Shown piece by piece: positions 1-9,229 of a stretch of DNA of 64,000 nt (positions within the stretch are counted from its first letter, which is position 1; the number at the start of each line of letters is the position of its first letter). The position numbers were made by a program, and so were the translations under genes. The notes under the pieces are model-generated. The model saw nothing but the letters and a program-made list of their open reading frames with translations, was not told the DNA's origin and did no database searches. This DNA is from Streptomyces ochraceiscleroticus. Lineage in GTDB: Bacteria > Actinomycetota > Actinomycetes > Streptomycetales > Streptomycetaceae. The stretch covers positions 124,001 to 188,000 of the forward strand of contig NZ_JOAX01000011.1 in the NCBI RefSeq assembly GCF_000720485.1, in the 5' to 3' direction.

Positions 1-112
1 GGGGAGACCGGACGGTGGAGGGCGGTGCGTCCCGTTGCCGCGTGCTGTGAGTCGATTTATCGTTCCGGTCACGATTCGCGAGCAAGATCACATACGTGAA
101 GGGATCGCGGCC

Positions 113-1204
113 ATGGTGGCGAAAGAGACCGCCGCGCACGACAGCACGGCGGCGCACGGACGGGGCGCGCCGCCGGACGGAGCCGCGGCCGGAGACCCGG
201 CGACGGACCCGGTGCCCGACCCCGTGACGGGCCGGCCCGACGAGGCGGCCCGGGCCGGCGGTGCGCCCCTCGGTGATGCCGGGGCGGGGCAGAGCGCCGC
301 GAAGAAGCAGCCCGCCAGGAAGACGGCGAAGAAGGCCGCGGCGAAGAAGACGGCGACCGGGAACGCGCCGGTGGGGGAGGACGCTCCCGAGGACGCCGCG
401 ACCGAGGAGGCCGTGACGGGGCACGCGTCCACAGAGGCCGACGACACCGGAACGGACAGAACCGCGACCGGGAATCCGCCCCCCAAGGAGGCCGCACACA
501 AGACGACCACGGGCAGGAAGGCCGCGGCCAAGAAGGCGCCGGCCGGGAAAGCCCCGGCCGGGCGGACCACGGCGGAGAAAGCGTCCGCCGGGGACACCGG
601 GGCCGAGGGGACGACGGCCGGGACGGCCGCCGGCAAGAGCACGGCCAAGAAGGCTGCACCGCCGGAAGAGGCGGTGCCCGCGAAAAAGACGGGAGCCAAG
701 ACGGTGGTGGCGAAGAAGACTCCGGGCGGGGCACCGGCCGCTGCGGTGGACGACAGTGAGCAGACGGCCGCCGCGACGGCCCTGCCCAAGGCGCGTACCG
801 GCCCGGCGACCGCCGCCGAGCTGCCCGTACGGCCGGGCGAGGATCCGTGGTCGGAGGGTGAGGTCGAGGAGGCCCGTTCGATGCTGCGGGAGGAGGAGAA
901 CCGGCTGCGCGACGAGATCCGGTCCTCCGAGGACGCCATCGCGGGCCTGATGCGGGACTCCAGCGACAGTACGGGTGACGAGGCCGACACCGGCTCGAAG
1001 AACATCACCCGCGAGCACGAGATGGCGCTGGCCTCCAACGCGCGCGAGATGCTGCTGCAGACCGAACGGGCGCTGGAGCGGCTGGACGCGGGCACGTACG
1101 GGCTCTGCGAGAACTGCGGCAAGCCGATCGGGAAGGCGCGTATGCAGGCGTTCCCCCGGGCCACGCTCTGCGTGGAGTGCAAGCAGAAGACCGAGCGGCG
1201 GTAG
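113..1204 (+). CDS. TraR/DksA-type zinc-finger protein with long Lys/Ala-rich N-terminal tail
   Basis: 363 residues. The last ~110 residues form a DksA/TraR domain: a charged coiled-coil ([20 protein letters not shown]) followed by a four-Cys zinc finger (CENC near residue 332, then CVEC 20 residues later). Family members act on RNA polymerase, but function here is inferred. The first ~220 residues are low complexity, with many AKKxA/KKTA repeats resembling the tail of histone H1, so DNA or RNA binding is plausible. The ATG at 113 is chosen because GAAGGG lies about 9 bases upstream; a TTG at 35 is in frame but has no ribosome binding site. A perfect GC-rich palindrome follows the stop, separating it from lspA. 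The tail may be a poorly conserved linker. Confidence 0.85.
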   Translation: MVAKETAAHDSTAAHGRGAPPDGAAAGDPATDPVPDPVTGRPDEAARAGGAPLGDAGAGQSAAKKQPARKTAKKAAAKKTATGNAPVGEDAPEDAATEEAVTGHASTEADDTGTDRTATGNPPPKEAAHKTTTGRKAAAKKAPAGKAPAGRTTAEKASAGDTGAEGTTAGTAAGKSTAKKAAPPEEAVPAKKTGAKTVVAKKTPGGAPAAAVDDSEQTAAATALPKARTGPATAAELPVRPGEDPWSEGEVEEARSMLREEENRLRDEIRSSEDAIAGLMRDSSDSTGDEADTGSKNITREHEMALASNAREMLLQTERALERLDAGTYGLCENCGKPIGKARMQAFPRATLCVECKQKTERR

Positions 1205-1212
1205 GAGCGGGC

Positions 1213-1240
1213 GGGGCCGGGGCGGCGCCGCCCCGGCCCC
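1213..1240 (+). terminator. Perfect 28-bp GC palindrome, likely terminator
   Basis: The two 14-base halves (GGGGCCGGGGCGGC and its exact complement) meet with no spacer, so the hairpin would have a tiny loop. It starts 9 bases after the stop of the zinc-finger gene. No T-run follows, which is common for actinobacterial terminators. Confidence 0.6.
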
Positions 1241-1361
1241 GTGCCGTTCCGGTACGCGCAGCCGCACCCGTACTCACCTGCGCTTGCCCTCGGTGCCGTA
1301 CCCTCGACCTCAGCCAGGCGGGGGCCTGGCCGCGGACACGGAACGGGCTGAGGACTCACAC

Positions 1362-1964
1362 GTGGCAGAGGCGGAGCGCATCACCGGTACGCCGGGCAAC
1401 GGACCGGAGCCCGGGCAGGGGGACGGCGGGGAGACCGAGCAGGGCGTGGCGGAGACGGGCGCGAGCGCCGCGCCGCGCGGGCGGCGGCGGATCGGCGCGC
1501 TGCTGCTCGTCGCGCTGATCGTGTACCTCCTGGACCTGGGCAGCAAGCTGCTGGTGGTGGCCAAGCTGGAGCACCACGAGCCGGTCCAGGTGATCGGCAC
1601 GCTGCTGCAGTTCGAGGTGATCCGCAACCGCGGTGCCGCCTTCAGCATGGGCGAGGCGCTGACCATCTTCCTGACGTTGATCGCCGCCGCGGTGATCGTG
1701 GTGATCTTCCGGATCGCCCGCAAGCTCTACAGCCTGCCCTGGGCTCTCGCGCTCGGCCTGCTGCTCGGCGGCGCCTTCGGCAACCTCACCGACCGGCTCT
1801 TCCGCTCGCCCGGCGTCTTCCAGGGCGCGGTGGTCGACTTCATCGCCCCCGCGCACTTCGCGGTCTTCAATCTCGCCGACTCCGGGATCGTCTGCGGCGG
1901 CATCCTGATCGTGCTGCTCTCCTTCCGCGGCCTGGACCCGGACGGCACCGTTCACAAGGACTGA
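1362..1964 (+). CDS. lspA: Lipoprotein signal peptidase (signal peptidase II)
   Basis: 200 residues. Cleaves the signal peptide of prolipoproteins in the cytoplasmic membrane after diacylglyceryl transfer by Lgt (lgt is at 51132 in this window). Motifs seen: [15 protein letters not shown] with the likely catalytic Asp144, and FNLADSGI with the likely catalytic Asp173, together with four hydrophobic segments. The N-terminal ~45 residues are a polar, Gly/Glu-rich cytoplasmic extension common in Streptomyces. The GTG at 1362 is chosen because TGAGGA sits 6-12 bases upstream. It lies 78 bases before the pseudouridine synthase gene, the usual lspA-rluD pairing. Confidence 0.95.
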   Translation: MAEAERITGTPGNGPEPGQGDGGETEQGVAETGASAAPRGRRRIGALLLVALIVYLLDLGSKLLVVAKLEHHEPVQVIGTLLQFEVIRNRGAAFSMGEALTIFLTLIAAAVIVVIFRIARKLYSLPWALALGLLLGGAFGNLTDRLFRSPGVFQGAVVDFIAPAHFAVFNLADSGIVCGGILIVLLSFRGLDPDGTVHKD

Positions 1965-2042
1965 CGCCGGGCCCCGCAAGGGTTGTCCACAGGCAGGGGC
2001 GGGGCCGGCGGAAGTGTCCGCGGGGACTGCCATACTCGTGGG

Positions 2043-2984
2043 GTGAGCACGATTCCCGAGATCCGCACCCTGCCCGTACCGGACGGCCTGGAGGGCGAGC
2101 GCGTCGACGCCGCGCTGGCCCGCATGTTCGGCTTTTCCCGTACGAAGGCGGCCGAGCTCGCCGCCGCCGGAAAGGTCCGGGTCGACGGGTCCGAGGTGAT
2201 GAAGTCCGAGCGGGTGCACGGCGGCGCCTGGCTGGAAGTCGAGATGCCGCAGGCCCCCGCGCCCGTGGAGATCGTCGCCGAGCCCGTCGAGGGCATGGAG
2301 ATCGTCCATGACGACGACGACATCGTCGTGATCATGAAGCCGGTCGGCGTCGCCGCGCACCCCAGCCCCGGCTGGACCGGCACGACCGTCATCGGCGGCC
2401 TGGCAGCGGCCGGGTACCGCATCTCCACCTCCGGCGCGGCGGAGCGCCAGGGCGTCGTGCACCGCCTGGACGTCGGCACGTCGGGCCTGATGGTCGTCGC
2501 CAAGTCCGAGCGCGCGTACACGTCCCTGAAGCGCCAGTTCAAGGAGCGCGTCCCGGAGAAGCGGTACAACGCCCTCGTCCAGGGCCACCCCGACCCGCTC
2601 AGCGGCACGATCGACGCCCCGATCGGCCGCCACCCGCAGCACGACTACAAGTGGGCAGTGACCGCCGACGGCAAGCCCTCCGTCACGCACTACGACCTCG
2701 TCGAGGCGTTCCGCGCGGCCAGCCTGCTGGACATCAAGCTGGAGACCGGCCGCACGCATCAGATCCGCGTGCACATGTCCGCGCACCGCCACCCCTGCGT
2801 CGGCGACCTCACCTACGGCGCCGACCCCACGCTCGCCAAGCGCCTCGGCCTCTCCCGGCAGTGGCTGCACGCCGTGCGCCTCGGCTTCGAGCACCCGGCG
2901 GACGGCCGCTGGGTGGAGTTCGAGAGCGAGTACCCGGAGGACCTGCAGCGCGCCCTGGACCGGGTGCGCGCCGAGAGCGCCTGA
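2043..2984 (+). CDS. rluD: RluA-family 23S rRNA/tRNA pseudouridine synthase
   Basis: 313 residues. It has an N-terminal S4 RNA-binding domain (about residues 15-75) and a RluA catalytic domain containing [16 protein letters not shown], where the Asp near residue 143 is the catalytic residue that attacks uridine. Further RluA motifs ([20 protein letters not shown]) are present. The GTG at 2043 begins the conserved N-terminus [20 protein letters not shown]; an in-frame ATG at 1983 would add 20 unconserved residues. It follows lspA, the typical bacterial pairing. The exact target uridine cannot be read from sequence; rluD is the customary name for this position. Confidence 0.9.
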   Translation: MSTIPEIRTLPVPDGLEGERVDAALARMFGFSRTKAAELAAAGKVRVDGSEVMKSERVHGGAWLEVEMPQAPAPVEIVAEPVEGMEIVHDDDDIVVIMKPVGVAAHPSPGWTGTTVIGGLAAAGYRISTSGAAERQGVVHRLDVGTSGLMVVAKSERAYTSLKRQFKERVPEKRYNALVQGHPDPLSGTIDAPIGRHPQHDYKWAVTADGKPSVTHYDLVEAFRAASLLDIKLETGRTHQIRVHMSAHRHPCVGDLTYGADPTLAKRLGLSRQWLHAVRLGFEHPADGRWVEFESEYPEDLQRALDRVRAESA

Positions 2985-3001
2985 CACCCCGGACCGGCTC
3001 G

Positions 3002-3037
3002 GCCCGCCGCCACCGAAGGACCTGTCGGCGGGCGTTT
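3002..3037 (+). terminator. Hairpin after pseudouridine synthase gene
   Basis: GCCCGCCG and CGGCGGGC form an 8-bp perfect stem around a 16-base loop, followed by GTTT. It lies between the stop at 2984 and the ATG at 3048, so it could terminate the lspA-rluD transcript. Confidence 0.4.
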
Positions 3038-3047
3038 CCCGGACTTC

Positions 3048-4697
3048 ATGGCAGGCTTGATCAGTGATCGACTGATTTCGAAGCTCCGGAGCGTGCCTGC
3101 CGTGGACCAGCTGGCCCTGATGTTCGTCCTGCTGCTGGGGGCCGTGGTCATGGTCCCGCTGGGTGACCGGCTGGGGCTGCCGTCACCGGTGCTGATGACG
3201 ATCGGGGGCGCCGTGCTGGCCCTGCTGCCGTTCGTCCCGAACGTCCATGTGCCGCCGGAGTACATCCTCCCGCTGCTGCTGCCACCGCTGCTGTACGCGG
3301 CGGTGCAGCGCACGTCCTGGCGCCAGTTCACCGCCAACATCAGGCCGATCTTCCTGCTCGCGGTGGCGCTGGTCTTCGCGACCACCGCGGCCGTCGCCGC
3401 CGTCGCGCACAGCGTCGTCCCCGGTCTGCCGGTGGCCGCCGCCGTCGTCCTGGGCGCGCTGGTCGCGCCGCCGGACCCGGTCGCCGCGACCGCGGTCGCC
3501 GGCAAGCTCGGGCTGCCCCGCCGACTGGTGTCGATCCTGGAGGGCGAGGGGCTCTTCAACGACGTCACCGCGATCGTGCTGTACCACGTGGCGCTGGCCG
3601 CCGCGGTCTCCGGCACCTTCTCGGCGCCGGCCGCCGTCGGCATGCTGGTGCTCTCCGCCGTCGTGGCGATAGTGGTCGGCGTGGTGCTCGGCTGGCTGGC
3701 CAACAAGCTGATGGACGTGGTCGACGACGCGACCCTGCAGGTCGGTCTGTCGCTGCTGGTGCCGTTCGTGGCGTACGTCCTCTCCGAGGAGCTGCACGGC
3801 TCCGGCGTGCTGGGCGTGCTCACCGCCGCGCTCTTCCTCGCGCACTACGCCGCCGACGCCGACGACGTGATGGGCCGGCTCGCCGGGCACACCTTCTGGG
3901 AGGTCGTCGACACCCTCGTCACCGGCGTCGCGTTCGGCCTGATCGGCCTGGAGCTGCACAACATCTTCGGCACCGCCGCCGGGCACTGGCAGCAGCTCCT
4001 GGGGGCCTGCGCCGCCGTCGTCGCCGTCGTGGTGGGCGTCCGGCTGCTGTGGCTGCTGCCCGCCGCGTGGCTGGCCAGGCGGCTGCACCGGCACCGCATC
4101 GCGGAGGAGATCCCGTCCAGCTGGCGGGAGACCATCGTGATGTGGTGGTCGGGGATGCGCGGGGTGGCCTCGGTGGCGCTGGCGCTGGCCATCCCGTACG
4201 AGATCGACGGCGGCAAGGCGTTCCCGGCCCGCGACGAGATCCTCTTCATCGCCTTCGCCGTGGTGCTGGCCACCCTCGTCGTGCAGGGCCTGACGCTGCC
4301 CTTCCTGGTCAAGAAGCTGGGCGTGCGGGCCGACACGGACGCTGAGGACGCGCTGGAGCGCGAGCTGGCGGTCCGGGTGGTCAAGGCGTCCAGGAAGCGG
4401 CTGAAGGAGGTGCTGGCGGAGGAGGAGCTGTCCGACGAGGTCGTGGAGCGGCTCTCCCGGAGCACGTACGAGATGGGCGCCCGCATCTCGCCGGACATCG
4501 TGGACGACGAGCGGCGCGAGGGCTACGACAAGCGCATCGCGCGCGTGAAGAAGGTCCAGCGGATCCAGGGCGAGCTGCTGTCGGCCGCGCGCCACGAAGT
4601 GCTCTCGGCGCGCAGCGAGCCCGGCTCGGACCCGGAGGTGGTCGACCGGGTGCTGCGTCACCTGGACGTACGGAGTATGCGCAGCACGTCCTCCTGA
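3048..4697 (+). CDS. CPA1-family Na+/H+ antiporter
   Basis: 549 residues. A cation/proton exchanger of the inner membrane, with about 12 hydrophobic segments in residues 20-430 and a ~120-residue charged cytoplasmic C-terminus. Diagnostic motifs are PPDPVAATAV and the ion-binding LFNDVTAIVLYHVA (Asn-Asp pair); SGMRGVASVALALAIP is also typical of bacterial CPA1 exchangers. The ATG at 3048 has only a weak ribosome binding site. No partner gene is evident: the next gene (MscS) is on the opposite strand, converging with only 15 bases between the stops. Ion specificity (Na+, K+ or Li+) is not deducible. Confidence 0.88.
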   Translation: MAGLISDRLISKLRSVPAVDQLALMFVLLLGAVVMVPLGDRLGLPSPVLMTIGGAVLALLPFVPNVHVPPEYILPLLLPPLLYAAVQRTSWRQFTANIRPIFLLAVALVFATTAAVAAVAHSVVPGLPVAAAVVLGALVAPPDPVAATAVAGKLGLPRRLVSILEGEGLFNDVTAIVLYHVALAAAVSGTFSAPAAVGMLVLSAVVAIVVGVVLGWLANKLMDVVDDATLQVGLSLLVPFVAYVLSEELHGSGVLGVLTAALFLAHYAADADDVMGRLAGHTFWEVVDTLVTGVAFGLIGLELHNIFGTAAGHWQQLLGACAAVVAVVVGVRLLWLLPAAWLARRLHRHRIAEEIPSSWRETIVMWWSGMRGVASVALALAIPYEIDGGKAFPARDEILFIAFAVVLATLVVQGLTLPFLVKKLGVRADTDAEDALERELAVRVVKASRKRLKEVLAEEELSDEVVERLSRSTYEMGARISPDIVDDERREGYDKRIARVKKVQRIQGELLSAARHEVLSARSEPGSDPEVVDRVLRHLDVRSMRSTSS

Positions 4698-4712
4698 TCT
4701 CCTGCTGAAACG

Positions 4713-5798
4713 CTACTTCTCAAGGGAGGGCCGGGCCTGCCCCTCGGCGGGCTCCAGTGCGGGGGCCGGCGCGGTCGCGATGCGCGGGAGCGCGTACGGG
4801 TGCGCGTCCCGCAGCCACGTGATCATCTGCTCGCGCACCTCGCAGCGCACCGTCCAGATCGCGTCCGCGTCCCGGGCGGTGACCAGCGCCCGCACCTCGA
4901 TCGTGGTGGGCGTGGTGTCCGTGACCACCAGGGTCTGCGCCCGGCCGTCCCAGGCGTCGGAGTTCTTCAGGATCTCCGTCAGCTTCTCGCGCATCTCCTC
5001 GACCGGTGCGCTGTGGTCGAGCTGAAAGAAGACGGTGCCGGTCATCTGCGCGCCGCCGCGCGACCAGTTCTCGAACGGATTGCTGGTGAAGTACGAAACC
5101 GGCATGGTGATCCGGCGCTCGTCCCAGGTCCGTACGGTCAGGAAGGTCAGCGTGATCTCCTCGACCGTGCCCCACTCGCCGTCCACCACGACCGTGTCGC
5201 CGATCCGCACCATGTCACCGAAGGCGATCTGCAGGCCCGCGAAGAGGTTGCCGAGCGTGGACTGCGCCGCGACACCGGCGACGATGCCCAGCACACCGGC
5301 CGAGGCCAGCATCGAGGTGCCGACGGCGCGCATCTCCGGGAAGGTCAGCAGCATCGCGGCGACGGCGACGACGGTGACGATCGCGGTGACCACCCGCTGG
5401 ATCAGCGTGACCTGCGTACGGACCCGGCGGACCCGTGCGGCGTCCCGGGCGCCCGCCGCGTACCGCGAGTACGAGGACTCCACGATCGCCGCCGAGATCC
5501 TGATCGCCAGCCAGGCGGTGGCGGCGATCAGGACGAGGGAGAGCAACTGCCCGATGCCGGCGCTGTGCGCGTCGATGATCGTGAGGTTGGTGCGGTCGAA
5601 GGTGCCGCGCAACAGCGCCGTCAGAAGCACCACTTGGAGCGGTATCCGGCAGCGCCGCAGCAGCCCCCACAGCGGGGTGTCCGGGCGCGCGGCGTCGGCC
5701 CGGCGCATCGCCAGGTCGGCCGCCCATCCCAGGGCGAGCGTGAGGGCGACCGAACCGCCCACGACGATCAGCGGACGCAGTACGTCCTCCATGGACAC
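4713..5798 (-). CDS. MscS-family small-conductance mechanosensitive channel
   Basis: 361 residues. A membrane channel that should open under turgor stress. It has four or five hydrophobic helices in the first ~170 residues and then the MscS signature: GNLFAGLQIAFGDMVRIGDT, a beta domain (VVVDGEWGTVEEITLTFLTV) and PVSYFTSNPFENWSR. The GTG at 5798 has AGGAGG six bases upstream; the ATG two codons later (5792) is the alternative but is too far from that site. Divergent from the hydrolase gene at 5887 across an 88-base gap holding a 10-bp inverted repeat. The C-terminal ~20 residues are Pro/Ala-rich and probably disordered. Confidence 0.9.
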   Translation of the reverse strand: MSMEDVLRPLIVVGGSVALTLALGWAADLAMRRADAARPDTPLWGLLRRCRIPLQVVLLTALLRGTFDRTNLTIIDAHSAGIGQLLSLVLIAATAWLAIRISAAIVESSYSRYAAGARDAARVRRVRTQVTLIQRVVTAIVTVVAVAAMLLTFPEMRAVGTSMLASAGVLGIVAGVAAQSTLGNLFAGLQIAFGDMVRIGDTVVVDGEWGTVEEITLTFLTVRTWDERRITMPVSYFTSNPFENWSRGGAQMTGTVFFQLDHSAPVEEMREKLTEILKNSDAWDGRAQTLVVTDTTPTTIEVRALVTARDADAIWTVRCEVREQMITWLRDAHPYALPRIATAPAPALEPAEGQARPSLEK

Positions 5799-5823
5799 GT
5801 GATTCCTCCTGGTCGGGGTCCGC

Positions 5824-5876
5824 TCCCTGTCGACCGTAACTGGCACGATGGAAGGAGTGCGATCCATCGACAGGGA
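5824..5876. promoter_or_regulatory. 10-bp perfect inverted repeat between divergent mscS-like and hydrolase genes
   Basis: TCCCTGTCGA at 5824-5833 and TCGACAGGGA at 5867-5876 are exact complements, 33 bases apart. The right arm covers the AGGGAA that serves as the ribosome binding site of the hydrolase (GTG at 5887). It could be an operator for the divergent pair or an RNA hairpin that hides the ribosome binding site. Confidence 0.4.
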
Positions 5877-5886
5877 AGTGAATCCA

Positions 5887-6477
5887 GTGACCGGCTCTGC
5901 GGCGACTCAAACCGTCATTCTGTTCCATTCTGTATACGGGCTGCGGCCGGCTGTACAGGCGGGCGCCGAGCGGCTGCGTGCATCCGGCCATGAAGTGATC
6001 GTTCCCGACCTGTTCGACGGGCGCACCGCGGACACCATCGAGGACGGCATCGCGATCAAGGACGAGATCGGCAAGGACGAGCTGCTGCGGCGCGCGGTGG
6101 TGGCCTCGGCCCCGTACTCCGACCGCGGGCTGGTCTACGCCGGCCTGTCCTTCGGCGGCTCCGTGGCGCAGAACCTGGCGCTGGGCGACGAGAAGGCGCG
6201 CGGCCTGCTGCTGATGCACGGGACGTCCGACATCGCCGACGACGCCTCTGTGGACGAGCTGCCGGTCCAGCTCCACGTCGCCGACCCCGACCCCTTCGAG
6301 CCGCACGACTGGCTGAACGCCTGGTACCTCCGCATGCAGCGGGCCGGCGCCGACGTGGAGATCTACCGCTACGCCGGGGCCGGGCACCTCTTCACCGACG
6401 ACGGGCTGCCCGACCATGACAAGGAGGCCGCCGAGAGTGCCTGGAAGGTGGGGCTGGGCTTCCTCGCGAGCCTGTGA
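5887..6477 (+). CDS. Dienelactone hydrolase family alpha/beta hydrolase
   Basis: 196 residues. The fold is recognisable from TVILFHSVYGLRPAVQAGAE (first strand), EVIVPDLFDG, the nucleophile elbow GLSFGGSVAQ, and GHLFTDDG holding the likely catalytic His. Classical dienelactone hydrolases have Cys at the nucleophile position; here it is Ser, so a different esterase/hydrolase activity is possible. The start is uncertain: the GTG at 5887 has AGGGAA about 9 bases upstream, while GTG 5878 and ATG 5848 are in-frame alternatives. The substrate is unknown. It is divergent from the MscS gene. Confidence 0.8.
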   Translation: MTGSAATQTVILFHSVYGLRPAVQAGAERLRASGHEVIVPDLFDGRTADTIEDGIAIKDEIGKDELLRRAVVASAPYSDRGLVYAGLSFGGSVAQNLALGDEKARGLLLMHGTSDIADDASVDELPVQLHVADPDPFEPHDWLNAWYLRMQRAGADVEIYRYAGAGHLFTDDGLPDHDKEAAESAWKVGLGFLASL

Positions 6478-6523
6478 GCCCGGAGCCCCGAGGCGCGGCC
6501 CGGCGGCCGTACGCGGTCCCCGC

Positions 6524-8164
6524 TCAGACCACCGGCCCGTCGGCCCGCTCCACGCGCTGGGTACCGCTGAGCGTGCGGTACGAGCGCACGTGCGCGGACG
6601 TGGCGTTCTTGTCCGCCTTGTCGGAGACGGCGAAGTAGTCCATCTGCGTGCGCTCGGCGGTGACGTCCAGGACGCCGTAGCCGTGGCTGTCCATGTCCAG
6701 CCACTTCACGTGCCGGTTGGCGGCGCGGATCGCCGCGGCGGCGGGCAGCGAGGCCGTGTGCGGGGCGACATGAAGGGTGTCGTCGAGGTTGTCGGAGGTG
6801 ACCGAGGTGACGACGAACTCGGTGGCCACCGGGTCCTGTGACGGGTACGTCGCGGCCTTGAGCGGTACGTCGTTGGCCCACGCCATGTGGATGTCGCCGG
6901 TCAGGAAGACGGTGTTGCCGATGGACCGGTCGCTGAGGTGCGACAGCAGCTCGCGCCGGTCGTCGGTGTAGCCGTCCCACTGGTCGGTGTTGATGGCCAG
7001 CCCCTCCTTGGGCAGGCCGAGCACCTCGGCGAGCGGGCCCAGCAGATGCGCGGGCACGGACCCGAAGGCCACCTGAGAGATCATCACGGAGGTGCCGACC
7101 AGCCGCCAGGCCGCCGCCGAGCGTTCCAGCCCCGCCTTCAGCCAGTCGAGCTGGGCGCGCCCGGTGAGCGTGCGGCCCGGGTCGTCGGCCCTGCCGCTGC
7201 CGACCGGCACCTGCTCGTCGCGGAAGCTGCGCAGGTCCAGCAGGTGCAGATCGGCGAGCGTGCCGAACTGCAGGCGGCGGTAGGTGGTGCCGGCGGTGGA
7301 GGGGCGTACCGGCATCCACTCGAAGTACGCCTGCTTCGCCGCGGCCATCCGCGCCGCCCAGTCGCCCTCCGCGCCGGGCGTGTGGTTGTACGCGCCGCCC
7401 TGCCAGGCGTTGTCGGCGAACTCGTGGTCGTCCCACATCGCGATCACCGGGTGCGTGGCGTGCATCGCCTGCGCGTCGGGATCGGTCTTGTGGACGCCGT
7501 GCCGGATCCGGTAGTCGGCCAGCGTGATGATCTCGTGGCCGGGGGAGTGCGGGCGCACGACGTACTTCAGCGCCGGGTACTCGCCCGTCTTGTACTCGTA
7601 GAGGTAGTCGCCGAGGTGCAGCACCGCGTCCAGGTCGGTGCGGGCCGCGAGGTGGCGGTACGGCGAGAAGTAGCCGGACTCCCAGTTGGCGCAGGAGACC
7701 ACGCCGAAGCGGACGTTGGCGGCCGCGGTCCCGGCGGCGGGCGCGGTGCGGGTGCGGCCCACGGGGGAGTGGACGCCGAGCGCGGTGAAGCGGAACCAGT
7801 AGGTGGTGGCGGGCACGAGGCCCCGTACGTCCGCCTTGACGGTGTGGTCGGTGGCCGCCGAGGCGGTCGCGGTTCCCCGCGCGACCACCTTGGCGAAGCC
7901 CTTGTCGGCGGCCACCTGCCAGCTCACCTCGGTGGCCGGGCCCTTGCCGGAGCCCGGCAGCGCGTCGGCGGCGGGGGTGACGCGGGTCCACAGCAGGACG
8001 CCGTCGGGCAGCGGGTCGCCGGAGGCGATGCCGTGCTGGAAGGGGGCCGCGGCGGCGGGCTCGGCGGCGCGCGCGGTGGCGGTGGCGCCGAAGGGCAGCA
8101 GGGCGGCGGTCGTGGCTACGGCCGTGACGGCAGTACGGCGCGAGATCTGGTCATGATCGGTCAC
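6524..8164 (-). CDS. phoD: Secreted alkaline phosphatase D (PhoD family)
   Basis: 546 residues. A metallophosphatase/phosphodiesterase exported folded by the Tat system: the N-terminus carries SRRTAVTAV followed by a hydrophobic stretch ending near ARAAEP. The Fe/Ca-binding PhoD motifs are visible: [34 protein letters not shown] and [10 protein letters not shown]. An N-terminal fibronectin-like PhoD_N region (about residues 45-140) precedes the catalytic domain. Length fits the family. It likely serves phosphate scavenging; PhoP control is expected from the family, but I identified no PHO box in the 91 bases upstream. Convergent with the small hydrolase. Confidence 0.92.
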   Translation of the reverse strand: MTDHDQISRRTAVTAVATTAALLPFGATATARAAEPAAAAPFQHGIASGDPLPDGVLLWTRVTPAADALPGSGKGPATEVSWQVAADKGFAKVVARGTATASAATDHTVKADVRGLVPATTYWFRFTALGVHSPVGRTRTAPAAGTAAANVRFGVVSCANWESGYFSPYRHLAARTDLDAVLHLGDYLYEYKTGEYPALKYVVRPHSPGHEIITLADYRIRHGVHKTDPDAQAMHATHPVIAMWDDHEFADNAWQGGAYNHTPGAEGDWAARMAAAKQAYFEWMPVRPSTAGTTYRRLQFGTLADLHLLDLRSFRDEQVPVGSGRADDPGRTLTGRAQLDWLKAGLERSAAAWRLVGTSVMISQVAFGSVPAHLLGPLAEVLGLPKEGLAINTDQWDGYTDDRRELLSHLSDRSIGNTVFLTGDIHMAWANDVPLKAATYPSQDPVATEFVVTSVTSDNLDDTLHVAPHTASLPAAAAIRAANRHVKWLDMDSHGYGVLDVTAERTQMDYFAVSDKADKNATSAHVRSYRTLSGTQRVERADGPVV

Positions 8165-8255
8165 GGCCGATCACCTTACTGGCTGGTAAGCATCGCGAGG
8201 GGTACGGATTCCATCGAATCCGTGAATCCGTACCCCGGTCGGCGCCCCCGCGCCG

Positions 8256-9101
8256 TCACTTCTTCGCCGGGCCGAACTCCCCGTCGATCATCTTCTTGAA
8301 GTTGGCCTGCGCGAGCTTGTTGTACTGCGCCTGCGTCATCTGCTGCTGCGGGATCTGCGCCATTTCCAGCTTCTTGTCCCCGTGCATGAAGGTCGGCGTG
8401 CCCTTGACGCCCTTGCGGCCGAACAGCCCGGCCATCTCCATCGCCCAGCGGTCGTACGTGCCCTTCTCGACCGCCTGCTGGAACTCCTTGTCGCCCTTGA
8501 GCTCGGGCACCTGCTCGGCGACCTTCAGCAGCGCGGAGTCCTTGGCGTAGGTGTCCACCGACTCCTCGGGGTGGTTCTTGAGCGAGTACAGCGCCTCCTT
8601 GTAGTGGAGGAACGCCTCGGGACTCTTGTCCAGCGCGGCGCCCAGCGCGCTCAGTGCGTTCTTGGAGCCCTCGCCGCCGCCCATGTCGTCGATGAACGCG
8701 TACATCGTGAAGCGGACCTTGTAGCGGCCGTCCTCGATGTCCTTCTGGAGGACCTTGCCGGTGGACTGCTCGAAGGCCGCGCACGCCGGGCAGCGGACGT
8801 CCTCGAACACCTCCAGGGTGTCCTTGGCCTTCTTGTCGCCGATGAGGATCTCGGTGCCGTTCTTGCCCTGCGTGTGCGCGGGCTCGACCAGCTTCGCCTC
8901 CTTGGCGGCCTCCCAGCCGGTGGGCTCGTTGGCCTTCATGACGCCGTATCCGATGCCGCCGGCGATCACCAGGACGCCGAGCACGCCACCGGCCACGACG
9001 AGCTGACGGCGGAGTTTCGCGCGCTTCTTCTCCCGCTCCCGCTCGGCACGGATGCGCTCACGCGCCGCGGACTTGGCGGCCTGGCTGTTGCGGTTGCTCA
9101 T
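8256..9101 (-). CDS. Membrane-anchored DsbA-like thiol:disulfide protein (paralogue 1)
   Basis: 281 residues. A basic N-terminus (residues 1-30), one transmembrane segment (about 31-52) and an extracytoplasmic DsbA-type thioredoxin domain with the active-site motif CPAC after VFEDVR. The family oxidises or isomerises disulfides in exported proteins. The ATG at 9101 gives MSNRNSQAAKSAARERIRAE, nearly identical to the start of the next gene upstream (MSNRNSQANKQAARERLRAE), showing a tandem duplication. A GAGGGGA-type ribosome binding site lies upstream. A third, more distant paralogue is at 50257. Specific substrates are unknown. Confidence 0.85.
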   Translation of the reverse strand: MSNRNSQAAKSAARERIRAEREREKKRAKLRRQLVVAGGVLGVLVIAGGIGYGVMKANEPTGWEAAKEAKLVEPAHTQGKNGTEILIGDKKAKDTLEVFEDVRCPACAAFEQSTGKVLQKDIEDGRYKVRFTMYAFIDDMGGGEGSKNALSALGAALDKSPEAFLHYKEALYSLKNHPEESVDTYAKDSALLKVAEQVPELKGDKEFQQAVEKGTYDRWAMEMAGLFGRKGVKGTPTFMHGDKKLEMAQIPQQQMTQAQYNKLAQANFKKMIDGEFGPAKK

Positions 9102-9166
9102 TCGGTCCCCTCCATGGCGGGGAGTCTGCCATGGTGGCCGGCCGGCGCGGGGTCAAGATTCGGCAA

Positions 9167-9214
9167 CGGCCGGCGGGCCTACGGGACGGCTGCCGCCCGT
9201 ACGCCCGCCGGCCG
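9167..9214 (-). terminator. Strong hairpin between the two dsbA-like genes
   Basis: 9167-9185 and 9196-9214 are complementary over 19 positions with one mismatch, separated by 10 bases. Reading leftwards it follows the stop of the upstream dsbA-like gene (9230) by 15 bases, so it probably ends or attenuates that transcript before the second copy. Confidence 0.6.
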
Positions 9215-9229
9215 CGGCGGATGCGTCCG

